Positions 1 through 7,912 of a DNA stretch of 64,000 nt are shown here, in pieces. This DNA comes from Bradyrhizobium sp. CB3481 (GTDB lineage Bacteria > Pseudomonadota > Alphaproteobacteria > Rhizobiales > Xanthobacteraceae). Both the position numbers and the translations under genes were made by a program. Below the pieces are notes generated by a model, which was not told the DNA's origin, did no database searches, and saw only the letters and a list, made by a program, of their open reading frames with translations. Location: the NCBI RefSeq assembly GCF_029714305.1, contig NZ_CP121647.1, forward strand, positions 3,554,501 to 3,618,500, in the 5' to 3' direction. Position 1 is the stretch's first letter. Each line of letters begins with the position of its first letter.

Positions 1-1
1 C

Positions 2-211
2 ACCTTCCCAGTGACGGTGTCACGGAAGGACACGCATCAACTGACCGTGGGCCTCTATCTCGACAAGGGCGAGGCCAAGAAGCTGGGCGGCGTGCGCACT
101 ACCCTCATCGGCGGTTCGCTTCTGACGGCGTCGGGCGGACGGGCGCAACAAGGGGCGGCTAATGCGGTTCAACAGTTCCTCGCGCTGAAGATTTTCAAAG
201 CACCATTTTGA
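2..211 (+). CDS. C-terminal end of an unrecognised protein (cut by window edge)
   Basis: The frame is open from the first base and ends at TGA 209-211, so this is probably the last 69 codons of a gene beginning outside the window. The visible sequence is mixed polar and small residues (…LYLDKGEAKKLGGVRTTLIG…), with no motif I recognise. The stop lies just before a GGGAGGAGG Shine-Dalgarno serving the next gene, which suggests the two are cotranscribed. The GTG at position 11 could be an internal start, but nothing supports it. Confidence 0.4.
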   Translation, partial: TFPVTVSRKDTHQLTVGLYLDKGEAKKLGGVRTTLIGGSLLTASGGRAQQGAANAVQQFLALKIFKAPF

Positions 212-225
212 GGGAGGAGGCAGCG

Positions 226-576
226 ATGGCCGTCAAAGCGAAGAAAGGCAGCAAGGCGAAGAAGGCTCGCAAGACAAAGGCTCGAAAAGTGAAGAAGGTC
301 GCGGTTGGCAAACCTGCACGCCCGGGAGGAACTCACGTCGACTTCGGTCTGCACGGTCTAGGAAAAATCATGCGTGCGGTCCACGACGCGGGACTGGTCG
401 ACAAGCTCAATGATCACCTTGGAAAGCCGAGGCAGTTCGCGAAGGTGAGCCGGAAGACCCTGACCGAAATCAAAACCTTCGTGAACTCGGAGAAGAAGCT
501 GTCTGGGCTGGCCGAGGAGATCGACAAGTGCGACTGCCCGGCCTGGGATCCGGGCTGCGTGTACATACCCGGCTGA
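226..576 (+). CDS. Small Lys/Ala-rich hypothetical protein
   Basis: A 116-residue protein. ATG 226 is preceded by GGGAGGAGG about 6 bases upstream; an in-frame ATG/GTG at 208 is less well placed. The first 35 residues are almost only Lys, Ala, Arg and Gly (histone H1-like tail), which suggests nucleic-acid binding. The middle (HGLGKIMRAVHDAGLVDKLND) looks helical and the C-terminus carries two cysteines (CDCPAWDPGC). Function unknown; a DNA- or RNA-associated role is inferred only from the basic tail. Confidence 0.5.
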   Translation: MAVKAKKGSKAKKARKTKARKVKKVAVGKPARPGGTHVDFGLHGLGKIMRAVHDAGLVDKLNDHLGKPRQFAKVSRKTLTEIKTFVNSEKKLSGLAEEIDKCDCPAWDPGCVYIPG

Positions 577-1256
577 GCGGCTGAGATAACATCCCTTGAT
601 CGGCTGTGAGTGTGTTCCAGTGGGAGTTTCGTGAGACCTGCAAACGGCTCGATCGCCGCGCCGACGGCGTGGCGAAATTTTCCGCCGCAGTAGACCGGGC
701 CGCGAGCGTCTCTGATGCTTGCCGCACGGGCAACCGCGTGCCCTGACGCTTCGACTGCCCTTCCGCGAGGGACCGAAGGCCGGGCGCGCTTGCGCGTAGA
801 CCCCGGTCGGGTCCACCGACGCGTCCGGCGAGACTTCGATGATGACACCTGCTATTTCCCGAAATTTCGGAAGAGAGCCAAAGGATTGCAAATACGCATT
901 CGGTGGAGTCCGGCCTTGGAAAAGAATGCTGAGACAGGAAATTCCTTGCGGCCGGGCTGTATCGAGACAGCCCTACTGCCGCGTATTGGAGATCGACGCA
1001 CAATGGGGGATAGCCCTGAAACGCAATAGGACTGCGCTAGGATGCGAGAGGCGGAGAGGGAGGGGAGGGCCGGCCGTAAGAGCTTTGACAAGCGTAGCGG
1101 AGCAATAGACGAGCTTCGGTGAAGCTACAACGGTGCCCGTGCGCAATTGGGCTATGCCGATACCGCAGTTCGCGGTAATGTCCGTCCGTCACAATCCCTG
1201 CGTGAGACTATGCTCAGTGGGGCAGCTCGAGCGACAGGTCTTCTGGGAGGTCAGCA
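577..1256. other. Gene-poor interval, no supported gene
   Basis: About 680 bases without a convincing gene. Overlapping open frames on both strands lack ribosome-binding sites and family resemblance and look like GC-driven open frames. A purine-rich run near 1041-1066 is noted without function. The promoter of the caspase operon should lie near the right end, but I could not pick out -35/-10 boxes. Confidence 0.5.
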
Positions 1257-1724
1257 ATGGAAGCATTGATCAAACAAGCTCAGGCTGCAACTGACGAATT
1301 ACTCGAAAAGGACGAGGATGAACTATTTGAGCGGCTAGCGGTGAACCTGCGAGCAATAGCCCAAGAGCCTGCGCAGAGTGGTAAGTTTGAACTCAACGCT
1401 AGTCTCGACGTCGAAAAGCTCGGTCCTCTCGACGGGCTTGCTGACCTTGGGAAGCGGTACTTCCAAAACGTGGAGGCGCAGATTCACTCGGTCGTATGTG
1501 GGGCGGCCGACTCGCAAACGCGTGCGCAACTCGCTAACAGCTTTGGACTCGGTCGAGAGGCAGTCGCCGCGACCATTGCGGCTCTTCTCGTGTCACAGGT
1601 AGGTTTTGCTCCAGCTGTGGCGGCGGTGTTGGGCACCCTTACCATCCGCATTTTCTTCGATCCCGCCCACAAAACGATGTGCGAGAAGTGGAGCGAGAGG
1701 ATTGAAGGAATGAAGCGAGCTTAG
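1257..1724 (+). CDS. Small protein with hydrophobic segment, first gene of the caspase operon
   Basis: A 155-residue protein from ATG 1257, with GGGAGG 10-15 bases upstream. Residues 1-100 are acidic and helical (ELLEKDEDELFERL). Residues about 103-135 (VAATIAALLVSQVGFAPAVA and following) are long enough to cross or insert into a membrane, followed by a short basic tail. I know no named family for it. Its stop TAG overlaps the GTG start of the next gene by one base, so the two are translationally coupled. As the partner of two caspase-like proteins it could be their substrate, effector or membrane anchor. That role is inferred from context only. Confidence 0.65.
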   Translation: MEALIKQAQAATDELLEKDEDELFERLAVNLRAIAQEPAQSGKFELNASLDVEKLGPLDGLADLGKRYFQNVEAQIHSVVCGAADSQTRAQLANSFGLGREAVAATIAALLVSQVGFAPAVAAVLGTLTIRIFFDPAHKTMCEKWSERIEGMKRA

Positions 1725-2884
1725 TGGCGATGGGGCTAGTCTACCAACGCTCTGGCAACGACGATCCGGCTACCCACGTTTTCATAGCCGGGGTGGATGC
1801 GTACCCTTGGATACGGAACGTCCGTGCCGAATACGAGCCTCTCACATTTTGTTGTCGGTCAGCGCTCGCCTTTTACGATTGGGTGATCAACAACTACAGG
1901 AACCGAACAGCGCCCTTGAGCTCGGTGCGGCTCCTCCTGTCGCCAAATGAACATTCTCGCTTGGAAGGGAGGAGTGTTCCGGGAATGAAACCGGCGACAA
2001 TGGCTAACTTCCTGGATGATTGTGCGTCTTGGGCATCATCGCTCAGAAGTAACAAAGACAATATCGGGATTTTTCTTTTCAGCGGGCACGGCATCGGCGT
2101 CGGATTCGACCGAAGAGTCTTGACCCTTGAAGATTTCGGGAAATTCGAGGTCGCACCTTTTCAAGGTAGTGTCAGCCTGGACAATATATATGCCGGTTTG
2201 GCCCCCAATGAGAGAAGCCCGGAGATAGCGCGGAAGCAGTTCTACTTCATAGATGCGGGCTCGGGGGAATGGCCCATTCCCGATCACTTGGAGCGCAATG
2301 CTACCCATATCTTTCCGGTAGGGTTTACGTCGGTGCGCGACGATCGCGAGGCGTCGCTCTTCTTTGCGTCAGCTCCTGGGGGCTTTGCCTACGCGAAAGC
2401 TGATGAGCTAACTCTTTTTGTTCGGGCACTTCTTAGCTGTTTGAACGGCCAAGGCGCGGAACTCTCTCGCGGCCAGGCTGGCTACGCGCCTAATTCGTGG
2501 GTTGTTACAAGCGCGTCGCTGACATCGGGGCTGCAGGCAAAGGCAAAAGCGGATCAGGAGGGAACCGGCCTTCCTGTCAGTTTCGTGACCAACGGAAGTA
2601 TCGGCAGCGCGGTCCTTCACGAGTGCCCTACAGCTCCAATCGTTCCGGTATCGGTTCGCAGCGAAGATGCACCAAAAGAGTTTCATCTCGAAATCGTCAG
2701 TCTAGAAGGCGACGATGACCACGTCCCGATACCGCAGTATTACGATGGTTCAACGTCGCCCAAGTTCACCATCGATCTGCCGGCCGGAATGTACCGCTTC
2801 CGAGTGCGAATCGCCGGCAGAGAGAAGTTTCGCTCGAGCCAATTTGTTTTCGTTCAACCGCCTGAAATCATCTTCCCGATATGA
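1724..2884 (+). CDS. Caspase-like (peptidase C14) protein lacking the catalytic cysteine
   Basis: A 386-residue member of the caspase/metacaspase-like fold. The N-terminal half holds the p20-like core: the histidine motif FSGHG (His122) is intact after a hydrophobic strand. In the cysteine motif, where active relatives read DACR, this protein reads FIDAGSGE, so Gly179 replaces the cysteine. The C-terminal ~90 residues are beta-rich (Ig-like). The start is GTG 1724 (ATG 1730 is possible), overlapping the previous stop. The stop overlaps the next gene as ATGA. A proteolytically dead caspase beside an active paralogue suggests a sensor, inhibitor or scaffold, by analogy with eukaryotic pseudo-caspases. 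GC is lower than in the housekeeping part of the window. Confidence 0.8.
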   Translation: MAMGLVYQRSGNDDPATHVFIAGVDAYPWIRNVRAEYEPLTFCCRSALAFYDWVINNYRNRTAPLSSVRLLLSPNEHSRLEGRSVPGMKPATMANFLDDCASWASSLRSNKDNIGIFLFSGHGIGVGFDRRVLTLEDFGKFEVAPFQGSVSLDNIYAGLAPNERSPEIARKQFYFIDAGSGEWPIPDHLERNATHIFPVGFTSVRDDREASLFFASAPGGFAYAKADELTLFVRALLSCLNGQGAELSRGQAGYAPNSWVVTSASLTSGLQAKAKADQEGTGLPVSFVTNGSIGSAVLHECPTAPIVPVSVRSEDAPKEFHLEIVSLEGDDDHVPIPQYYDGSTSPKFTIDLPAGMYRFRVRIAGREKFRSSQFVFVQPPEIIFPI

Positions 2885-4104
2885 ACGACAGCACAGTGGG
2901 CCTAGTAATTGACAACCGTGCCGCGTTGCGCGGCGAGCCAGGCCTGCACGCATTCATTACGGGCGTTAGCGATTATCCCTATCTGCCAATAGCTACGCGC
3001 GAGAACCAAGCGGACCATTCCGAGCCGCACTATGGTTTAAGGCAGCTGGCGTCACCAGCGCTGAGCGCCTACCGTTTAGCGCGCGCATTGCTGCTATGGG
3101 CGCCAAGCCTAACTGTTCCTATTGCAACTGTAAGGCTGCTTCTCGCACCGTCTAACGATGAACGCCTCCTTGAAATGCGCCTCGCTCGCCGTGCAGCGCC
3201 TGCTACTTGGGACAACTTCGCCATTGAGGCCAAGGCTTGGCGTCAGGATGTTGCCACCCATAGGGAGAATGTTGGCTTATTTTATTTCGGTGGGCATGGA
3301 CTGCAAAGGTACGTCAACGACCAGATCTTGCTTCTCAAGGACTTCGGTGATGGGAAGGGTGCGCCCCTCAACCATGGTGTGGATTCCCAACGCCTGCTTC
3401 GCGGAATGGCTCCATCAGACCATTATCCGGAGATGGGGCGCCGGCAGCTGTTCTTGTTCGACGCTTGCCGCAACACACCACCCGCCGCTCTAGAGAGGGA
3501 CGTCGAGAGAGTCCGCGACATCTGGGCGATCCATAAGACAGAGGTGGACAGCCGGAGTTGCGCGATTTTTTATGCTACGAGTCCCGGATATTCGAGCTAT
3601 GCGAACCGTGGGGATAAAACGGTCTTTGTCCGCGCATTTATCAACGCGGTAAACGGTGTTGGCGCCGAAAGGAGCGGTGGATTCATTAGTGACAGAGCGG
3701 CATGGACGGTCAGCGCCACCGGAATGGCAAACGCAATCGCGGAGCTTATTAAGAATGACCCAACGCCGTTTAGTAAGGACCAGGACATGGTGCCATTGGG
3801 CGCCCGTTCGGATTTTATTTTCCGAGAATTCAAACGCGCTCCGCGAGTGAAGTTCACCATCCGCGTAAGTCCGGCGAAGGACCACAAGCGGGCGCGACTC
3901 GCTCTCAAGGACGATCGGGCTGGTTTAGTCTGTGAAACGGGCGCACCGATTGCTCCATATCCTTTCGAACGAGTGTTGAATGCGGGAATCTACCTGAGTG
4001 AGCTTCAGCTTGAACTATCGGAAGAGCGGACATCGCCCGTTCAAGTGCGCGCCTTCGAGGTGCATCCGCTTAGGCGCTCGGTGTTGTTGCGATCAGGTCA
4101 GTAA
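2881..4104 (+). CDS. Caspase-like (peptidase C14) protease with intact dyad
   Basis: A 407-residue paralogue of the preceding protein with the same architecture. The core carries FYFGGHG (His139) and LFLFDACR (Cys196), the two catalytic residues of clan CD proteases. A later SPGYSSYANRGDKTVFVRAF segment matches the loop that follows the small subunit start in caspase-like proteins. The C-terminal ~90 residues form a beta-rich domain. It starts at ATG 2881 inside the stop of the upstream gene (4-base overlap). In bacterial immunity such proteases cleave a partner, for example a gasdermin, after activation. No gasdermin is visible here, so the substrate is open and the small hydrophobic protein at 1257 is the obvious candidate. 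Confidence 0.85.
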   Translation: MNDSTVGLVIDNRAALRGEPGLHAFITGVSDYPYLPIATRENQADHSEPHYGLRQLASPALSAYRLARALLLWAPSLTVPIATVRLLLAPSNDERLLEMRLARRAAPATWDNFAIEAKAWRQDVATHRENVGLFYFGGHGLQRYVNDQILLLKDFGDGKGAPLNHGVDSQRLLRGMAPSDHYPEMGRRQLFLFDACRNTPPAALERDVERVRDIWAIHKTEVDSRSCAIFYATSPGYSSYANRGDKTVFVRAFINAVNGVGAERSGGFISDRAAWTVSATGMANAIAELIKNDPTPFSKDQDMVPLGARSDFIFREFKRAPRVKFTIRVSPAKDHKRARLALKDDRAGLVCETGAPIAPYPFERVLNAGIYLSELQLELSEERTSPVQVRAFEVHPLRRSVLLRSGQ

Positions 4105-4358
4105 CTTGACCGGTGCTTTCGCGGTCTGGAGGAAGGCCGGTTGCTCAACCGGCGGCAATTCAACAAACGATGTTAGCTTGAGAGCCTCGTGCTGAGTGAG
4201 CTTGTGGCTGTGGCCCTGCCTGCGGCACGAAAAACCTCTCCCCGAGATCTGAAGAGGTAACTTTCGCGTCGAGCCGATGCGCTACTTGTTGCACATATTA
4301 ACCTCCAGCGGCAGGCCGGCGCACTCAAGCTAGGTAGTCGCGAGCCAGCGCGCAAGGT

Positions 4359-4850
4359 TCACTTGCAGGCACGTGACTCACCCAAGCCAAGCTTATCTCG
4401 CTGAAATTGCACAAAATAGCTTGCCCGAGCCCGATCTTTGTTAAAGCCATCAACCACCTCGATTTCAAGCCTTCCGAACCAATCCCGCAGCTCGGCCGGC
4501 TTGGCGCACTGCACATAAGGGATCATTGGCAGCGTTTTCTCTCCTGGACTCTCAGGATTTCCCATCGCTACCAATGCTTTTTCGAAACCAGGGCTTTTTG
4601 CCGCACCGAAATCCTTCCAATCCTCCGCGTGAGTGAGGGTTCTCGACGTTGACCAAACCTGGTGGCCGTCGGCTCCCAATCCTATGATGCGATAGCTAAC
4701 GTCTATGGCGCCGTCCGGTTTTCGTGCGAAGTTACGAACGACAAATCCCAGAGGAAGAAGGAAGTCACCGGCGCTAGTTGCGCTGATGACGTTTTCCGCC
4801 CGGAGCTCACGTACTTTCGGACGGCAGAGTCTCAGCGCGCGCACTCTCAT
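4359..4850 (-). CDS. Hypothetical protein
   Basis: A protein of about 163 residues from ATG 4850; an upstream GTG at 4901 would add 17 residues. It contains a likely beta-rich middle (FLLPLGFVVRNFARKPDGAI) and a polar C-terminus (GRLEIEVVDGFNKDRARASY). I do not recognise a family. It lies downstream of the gene at 5027-5656 on the same strand and may share its transcript. The ribosome-binding site is weak, so the start is uncertain. Confidence 0.45.
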   Translation of the reverse strand: MRVRALRLCRPKVRELRAENVISATSAGDFLLPLGFVVRNFARKPDGAIDVSYRIIGLGADGHQVWSTSRTLTHAEDWKDFGAAKSPGFEKALVAMGNPESPGEKTLPMIPYVQCAKPAELRDWFGRLEIEVVDGFNKDRARASYFVQFQRDKLGLGESRACK

Positions 4851-5026
4851 CCCGATTGCGCTTGCGCGGCGTGGTCGCGTTTCTCGGGTTAATGCGGCCA
4901 CGCTTCCCGTTTCAAGATCGCCCGATCAGAGCGGCAGGGACAAACATCCGATTTGCTGTGTGGCGCGCGGCAAATGATGGTGCTACGAATGGCCAAGTAT
5001 TGAGCGCCGGCTTGCGATCCAGATGC

Positions 5027-5656
5027 CTATTTCAGTGACTTAATGTAATCCGCTAGTTTGTTTGTGGCAGCGAGCGTTTCCCGACTGAGCCTAGAATATT
5101 CTTTGGCCATTTGTTCCAACGCTGCCAATTCCTCCGGGCTGGTCGGCCGACTAATGCTACGCAGTTGAACCAAAATGGAGGCTCTGCCGGAAAGAGCTTG
5201 TTGCAAGGTGCTATAAGCCTCTTCCAGCACAAAATCACTCCGGGTGCTTCCAAGGCTCTCTAAGAGAGTATTCACTTGGGTGCCGACCTCTGCGATCTGA
5301 GTGATAACGGCGTCCCAACCGCGATCCGACGGGTTCTTCAAGTATTCTTGGATTCGGTTGGAGAAGCTGAAATTACTCGCATGCACCAGCGTCAATAACT
5401 TCTTCCTAAGCTCAATCAGTTCCGCATGAGTCCTTCTCGCCGCGACGGCGTCATATCCTTGTGTACCTAGCTGCGAAATGTGAGCGACGCTGTCGCCTAG
5501 CTTGGCAATTGATTCAGCGGCTTTGCTCAGGAATTCTGCGGCAGCGGCAATCGCAGGTATGGATAGTCCTGCAGCCTTGGATACCTCGCGAGTAGTGGGA
5601 ATAGCCAAAGCCGCCAGCCCAAACAAGAACATCCTCCTTCCGACAATTAAGTGCAT
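5027..5656 (-). CDS. Exported or membrane-anchored helical hypothetical protein
   Basis: A 209-residue protein from ATG 5656, preceded by GGAG at about 9 bases. The N-terminus (RRMFLFGLAALAIP) is a short basic-plus-hydrophobic segment like a signal peptide or anchor. The remainder is predicted almost wholly helical, with Ala/Leu/Glu-rich stretches suggesting a helical bundle. No enzyme motif is visible. Its neighbours are likewise unknown exported or membrane proteins, so an envelope role is plausible but unproven. Confidence 0.55.
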   Translation of the reverse strand: MHLIVGRRMFLFGLAALAIPTTREVSKAAGLSIPAIAAAAEFLSKAAESIAKLGDSVAHISQLGTQGYDAVAARRTHAELIELRKKLLTLVHASNFSFSNRIQEYLKNPSDRGWDAVITQIAEVGTQVNTLLESLGSTRSDFVLEEAYSTLQQALSGRASILVQLRSISRPTSPEELAALEQMAKEYSRLSRETLAATNKLADYIKSLK

Positions 5657-5848
5657 GGTAACTGCTCCAACGGTTGCTGTTTGGAACCTATGCAATCAAC
5701 GCATGCTAAGTCACCGCGTAGGACGTGCAATAAGAATTTGAGGTCACTCACATCGGCTTAGTTGCTTTCCGAAGACCGGACGCCGAAAATTCCCGGGAAA
5801 AGACTGGCCGCGCTTGGCAGAAGCGGGGAAGGCCCCTATATTTTAAGG

Positions 5849-6085
5849 GTGACCTTCCGAGTCTTCATAGACGACAACTTCCACTACCAAGACGAAAGCG
5901 AACGGGTCACGCACGGGCTGTTCGAAACGGCCCCCGAAGCTATCGCGGCCTGCCAGTCCATCGTAGATGACTTCCTAGCGGGTGCATTCGAGCCAGGCAT
6001 GTCCGCTACGGCCCTGTACGGCCTCTACACTGGTTTTGGCGAAGACCCCTTCTTGTGGCCACTGATCCCACAGCCGCACCAGTGA
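5849..6085 (+). CDS. Conserved small rhizobial hypothetical protein
   Basis: The sequence TFRVFIDDNFHYQDESERVT followed by a GEDPF motif near the C-terminus matches a small protein family I know from rhizobia, whose members begin close to the 'FRVFIDDNFHY' motif. I therefore prefer GTG 5849 (78 residues). An in-frame TTG at 5762 would add 29 non-conserved residues. A GGGGAAGG purine run lies about 17 bases upstream of the GTG, so the start is not certain. The biochemical function of the family is unknown to me. Confidence 0.65.
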   Translation: MTFRVFIDDNFHYQDESERVTHGLFETAPEAIAACQSIVDDFLAGAFEPGMSATALYGLYTGFGEDPFLWPLIPQPHQ

Positions 6086-6272
6086 CCTTCTCAGCGTGGC
6101 GGTATGCCCGTGCGCGGTGTGAGGAAATAGCGGGCTAGGGCGCCTCACCAATAGCCGCAACTTCGGACGGTCTCCTTGTCGTGCATTGCCCGCGCGACGT
6201 GTCGCCTCCTGCGGGTTCAAGTTCGCATGCCAGCCATTATTCGGTTGCGACTTGGGTCAAATCCTCACTCGT

Positions 6273-6809
6273 TTACTTTGATCCCGTACAAAGCACTTCA
6301 TACATGCTATAGCCGCATTTATTTCCGCCGTAGGTAGTCAATTGCCTCACGGAGTAGGATGCGCATCGCTCCCTGGCCCAGCTTTCTGGAGGAACATAGC
6401 AATACAAGTAAACGTCATGGGGTTGGCAAGCACGCTCGTACTCGCCCGTGCAAATTCGATATGGTCGCGTGATTGCTTGAGGGGTTGGTGTCGTACTAGC
6501 CAACTGGGGCGCGATTCTTGTAATGCATTGCGCATACAGGCGATAACCGTCAATACGTTTGTCTTCTGGAATCAAAAGAAGATAGTCCGTAGCGCTGCGC
6601 AAGACTTGGCGCGAGGCTTCGTCCGCGTATAGGGCTCCCAGCGAGTCGATAATCTTCGAATCAAGGTTGATGTTCTGCGTCATGTTGCAAGCTCTCAGGT
6701 CCCGGCCAAAGTCGTCAGGGCTCGGAAGACCTTGGGCTAGAGCCTTTGAGCAAATCAAAAGCAGCGATAATATTGCGACTTTTCCCGGGGGGAGAAGTTT
6801 TGCTTTCAT
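6273..6809 (-). CDS. Secreted cysteine-containing hypothetical protein
   Basis: A 178-residue protein with a clear Sec-type signal peptide (MKAKLLPPGKVAILSLLLIC then SKALAQG, likely cleaved after ALA). The mature part contains about eight cysteines (for example YRICTGEYERACQ and YLYCYVPP), suggesting disulfide bonding in the periplasm. It starts one base after the stop of the membrane-protein gene at 6811-7638, so they form an operon. Function unknown. Confidence 0.6.
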   Translation of the reverse strand: MKAKLLPPGKVAILSLLLICSKALAQGLPSPDDFGRDLRACNMTQNINLDSKIIDSLGALYADEASRQVLRSATDYLLLIPEDKRIDGYRLYAQCITRIAPQLASTTPTPQAITRPYRICTGEYERACQPHDVYLYCYVPPESWARERCASYSVRQLTTYGGNKCGYSMYEVLCTGSK

Positions 6810-6810
6810 G

Positions 6811-7638
6811 TTATCGTACCCCCGACGACTCGGCCTTCGGCTTCCGGCCTAGGAATGTCTGAACTGCCTCCGCAAGTTGAGTTAGCACCAAAATCACGAG
6901 AGACGTGCTAAAGCCAAAAATAAAAGGCAACAGAAGGAAAACTGCCTCTTGAGCAATGTCAATCGCCCCAAGCTTCGGATCATAAAAAACTGATGGTCTC
7001 CAAGCGAGCTTGCAAAACTTTACGAATTCCGGGAAACCAAATGGAAGGCTTAGAACCACTCCGAAGAGTGCGCCGAGTGAGATACGCAAGGACATCAGTC
7101 GAATATTGGTTAGATCGAACGTAATGTCATCTTGAAGGGATAGCGCGTTCATGCCTATGAAAGCTGATGCGCCAATTGCTCCCAAGCTAACCAACCAGAT
7201 TAAGTAATCAATGAACAAAAAGTATTCGGGCCAATCCACCGCATTCATAATTACCATGGCGAGCACAAGGGATAATACTGCAAATCCCAAGAAATAGACA
7301 GGCAACCACGCTGCGACCCACGGCGTTTCCCCCATTAGAAACTTTCTTCTCATTGCAGGGGTGAAGATACGGAAGATCGCTTGCGTCCGGGCTTCTACCT
7401 TGGCCCATTCCTCCGCAGTTGGCATTCTGCCTCTAGGATCGGGATGAAGCCCGCTCAAATCTCCCATAGTCAACGCGTCGATGTTCGACGTATCGATCGG
7501 AACTGCTTCGGCATATAGAAATTCTTGCAATTTCTTTAAACGAACAAGATGCCGGTAAAACGTTTCGTCCCTTATCGCTAGCGCAAGATCATCCAATTCC
7601 TTTTGCCTATCGTCGGCAATATCGTGAACGTCAGCCAT
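6811..7638 (-). CDS. Multi-pass membrane protein of unknown function
   Basis: A 275-residue protein. ATG 7638 is chosen because it has a GGGGAGGGCG Shine-Dalgarno; a frame open further upstream lacks one. Residues 1-115 are soluble and charged. Four membrane segments follow at about 120-145, 155-180, 195-215 and 235-262. No transporter or enzyme motif is recognised. It is followed by the secreted Cys-rich protein with a one-base gap. Confidence 0.6.
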   Translation of the reverse strand: MADVHDIADDRQKELDDLALAIRDETFYRHLVRLKKLQEFLYAEAVPIDTSNIDALTMGDLSGLHPDPRGRMPTAEEWAKVEARTQAIFRIFTPAMRRKFLMGETPWVAAWLPVYFLGFAVLSLVLAMVIMNAVDWPEYFLFIDYLIWLVSLGAIGASAFIGMNALSLQDDITFDLTNIRLMSLRISLGALFGVVLSLPFGFPEFVKFCKLAWRPSVFYDPKLGAIDIAQEAVFLLLPFIFGFSTSLVILVLTQLAEAVQTFLGRKPKAESSGVR

Positions 7639-7912
7639 GCAAACGCCCTCCCCAAAAGCGTCAACCATAGCGCACAAAATGTGATCGACGCAATCATACT
7701 TGCAGCGGAACGGCCTCGAGGCCAAGAGTGGGCATCCGCGGGGGGTATGCAATCTTTGCAACTTTGAGGGCCAAGACCGGCGGGTGGTAAAATTCACACA
7801 TCCGCAAAATGAGCGTACCCGGCCTCGTCCATCTGGCGATCGTCAAAGCAGGGCTATCGCTCCTCCGGCAGCAAAACCAACAGAGAATTGAAGCTTGCTT
7901 CCGGTCACGAGA

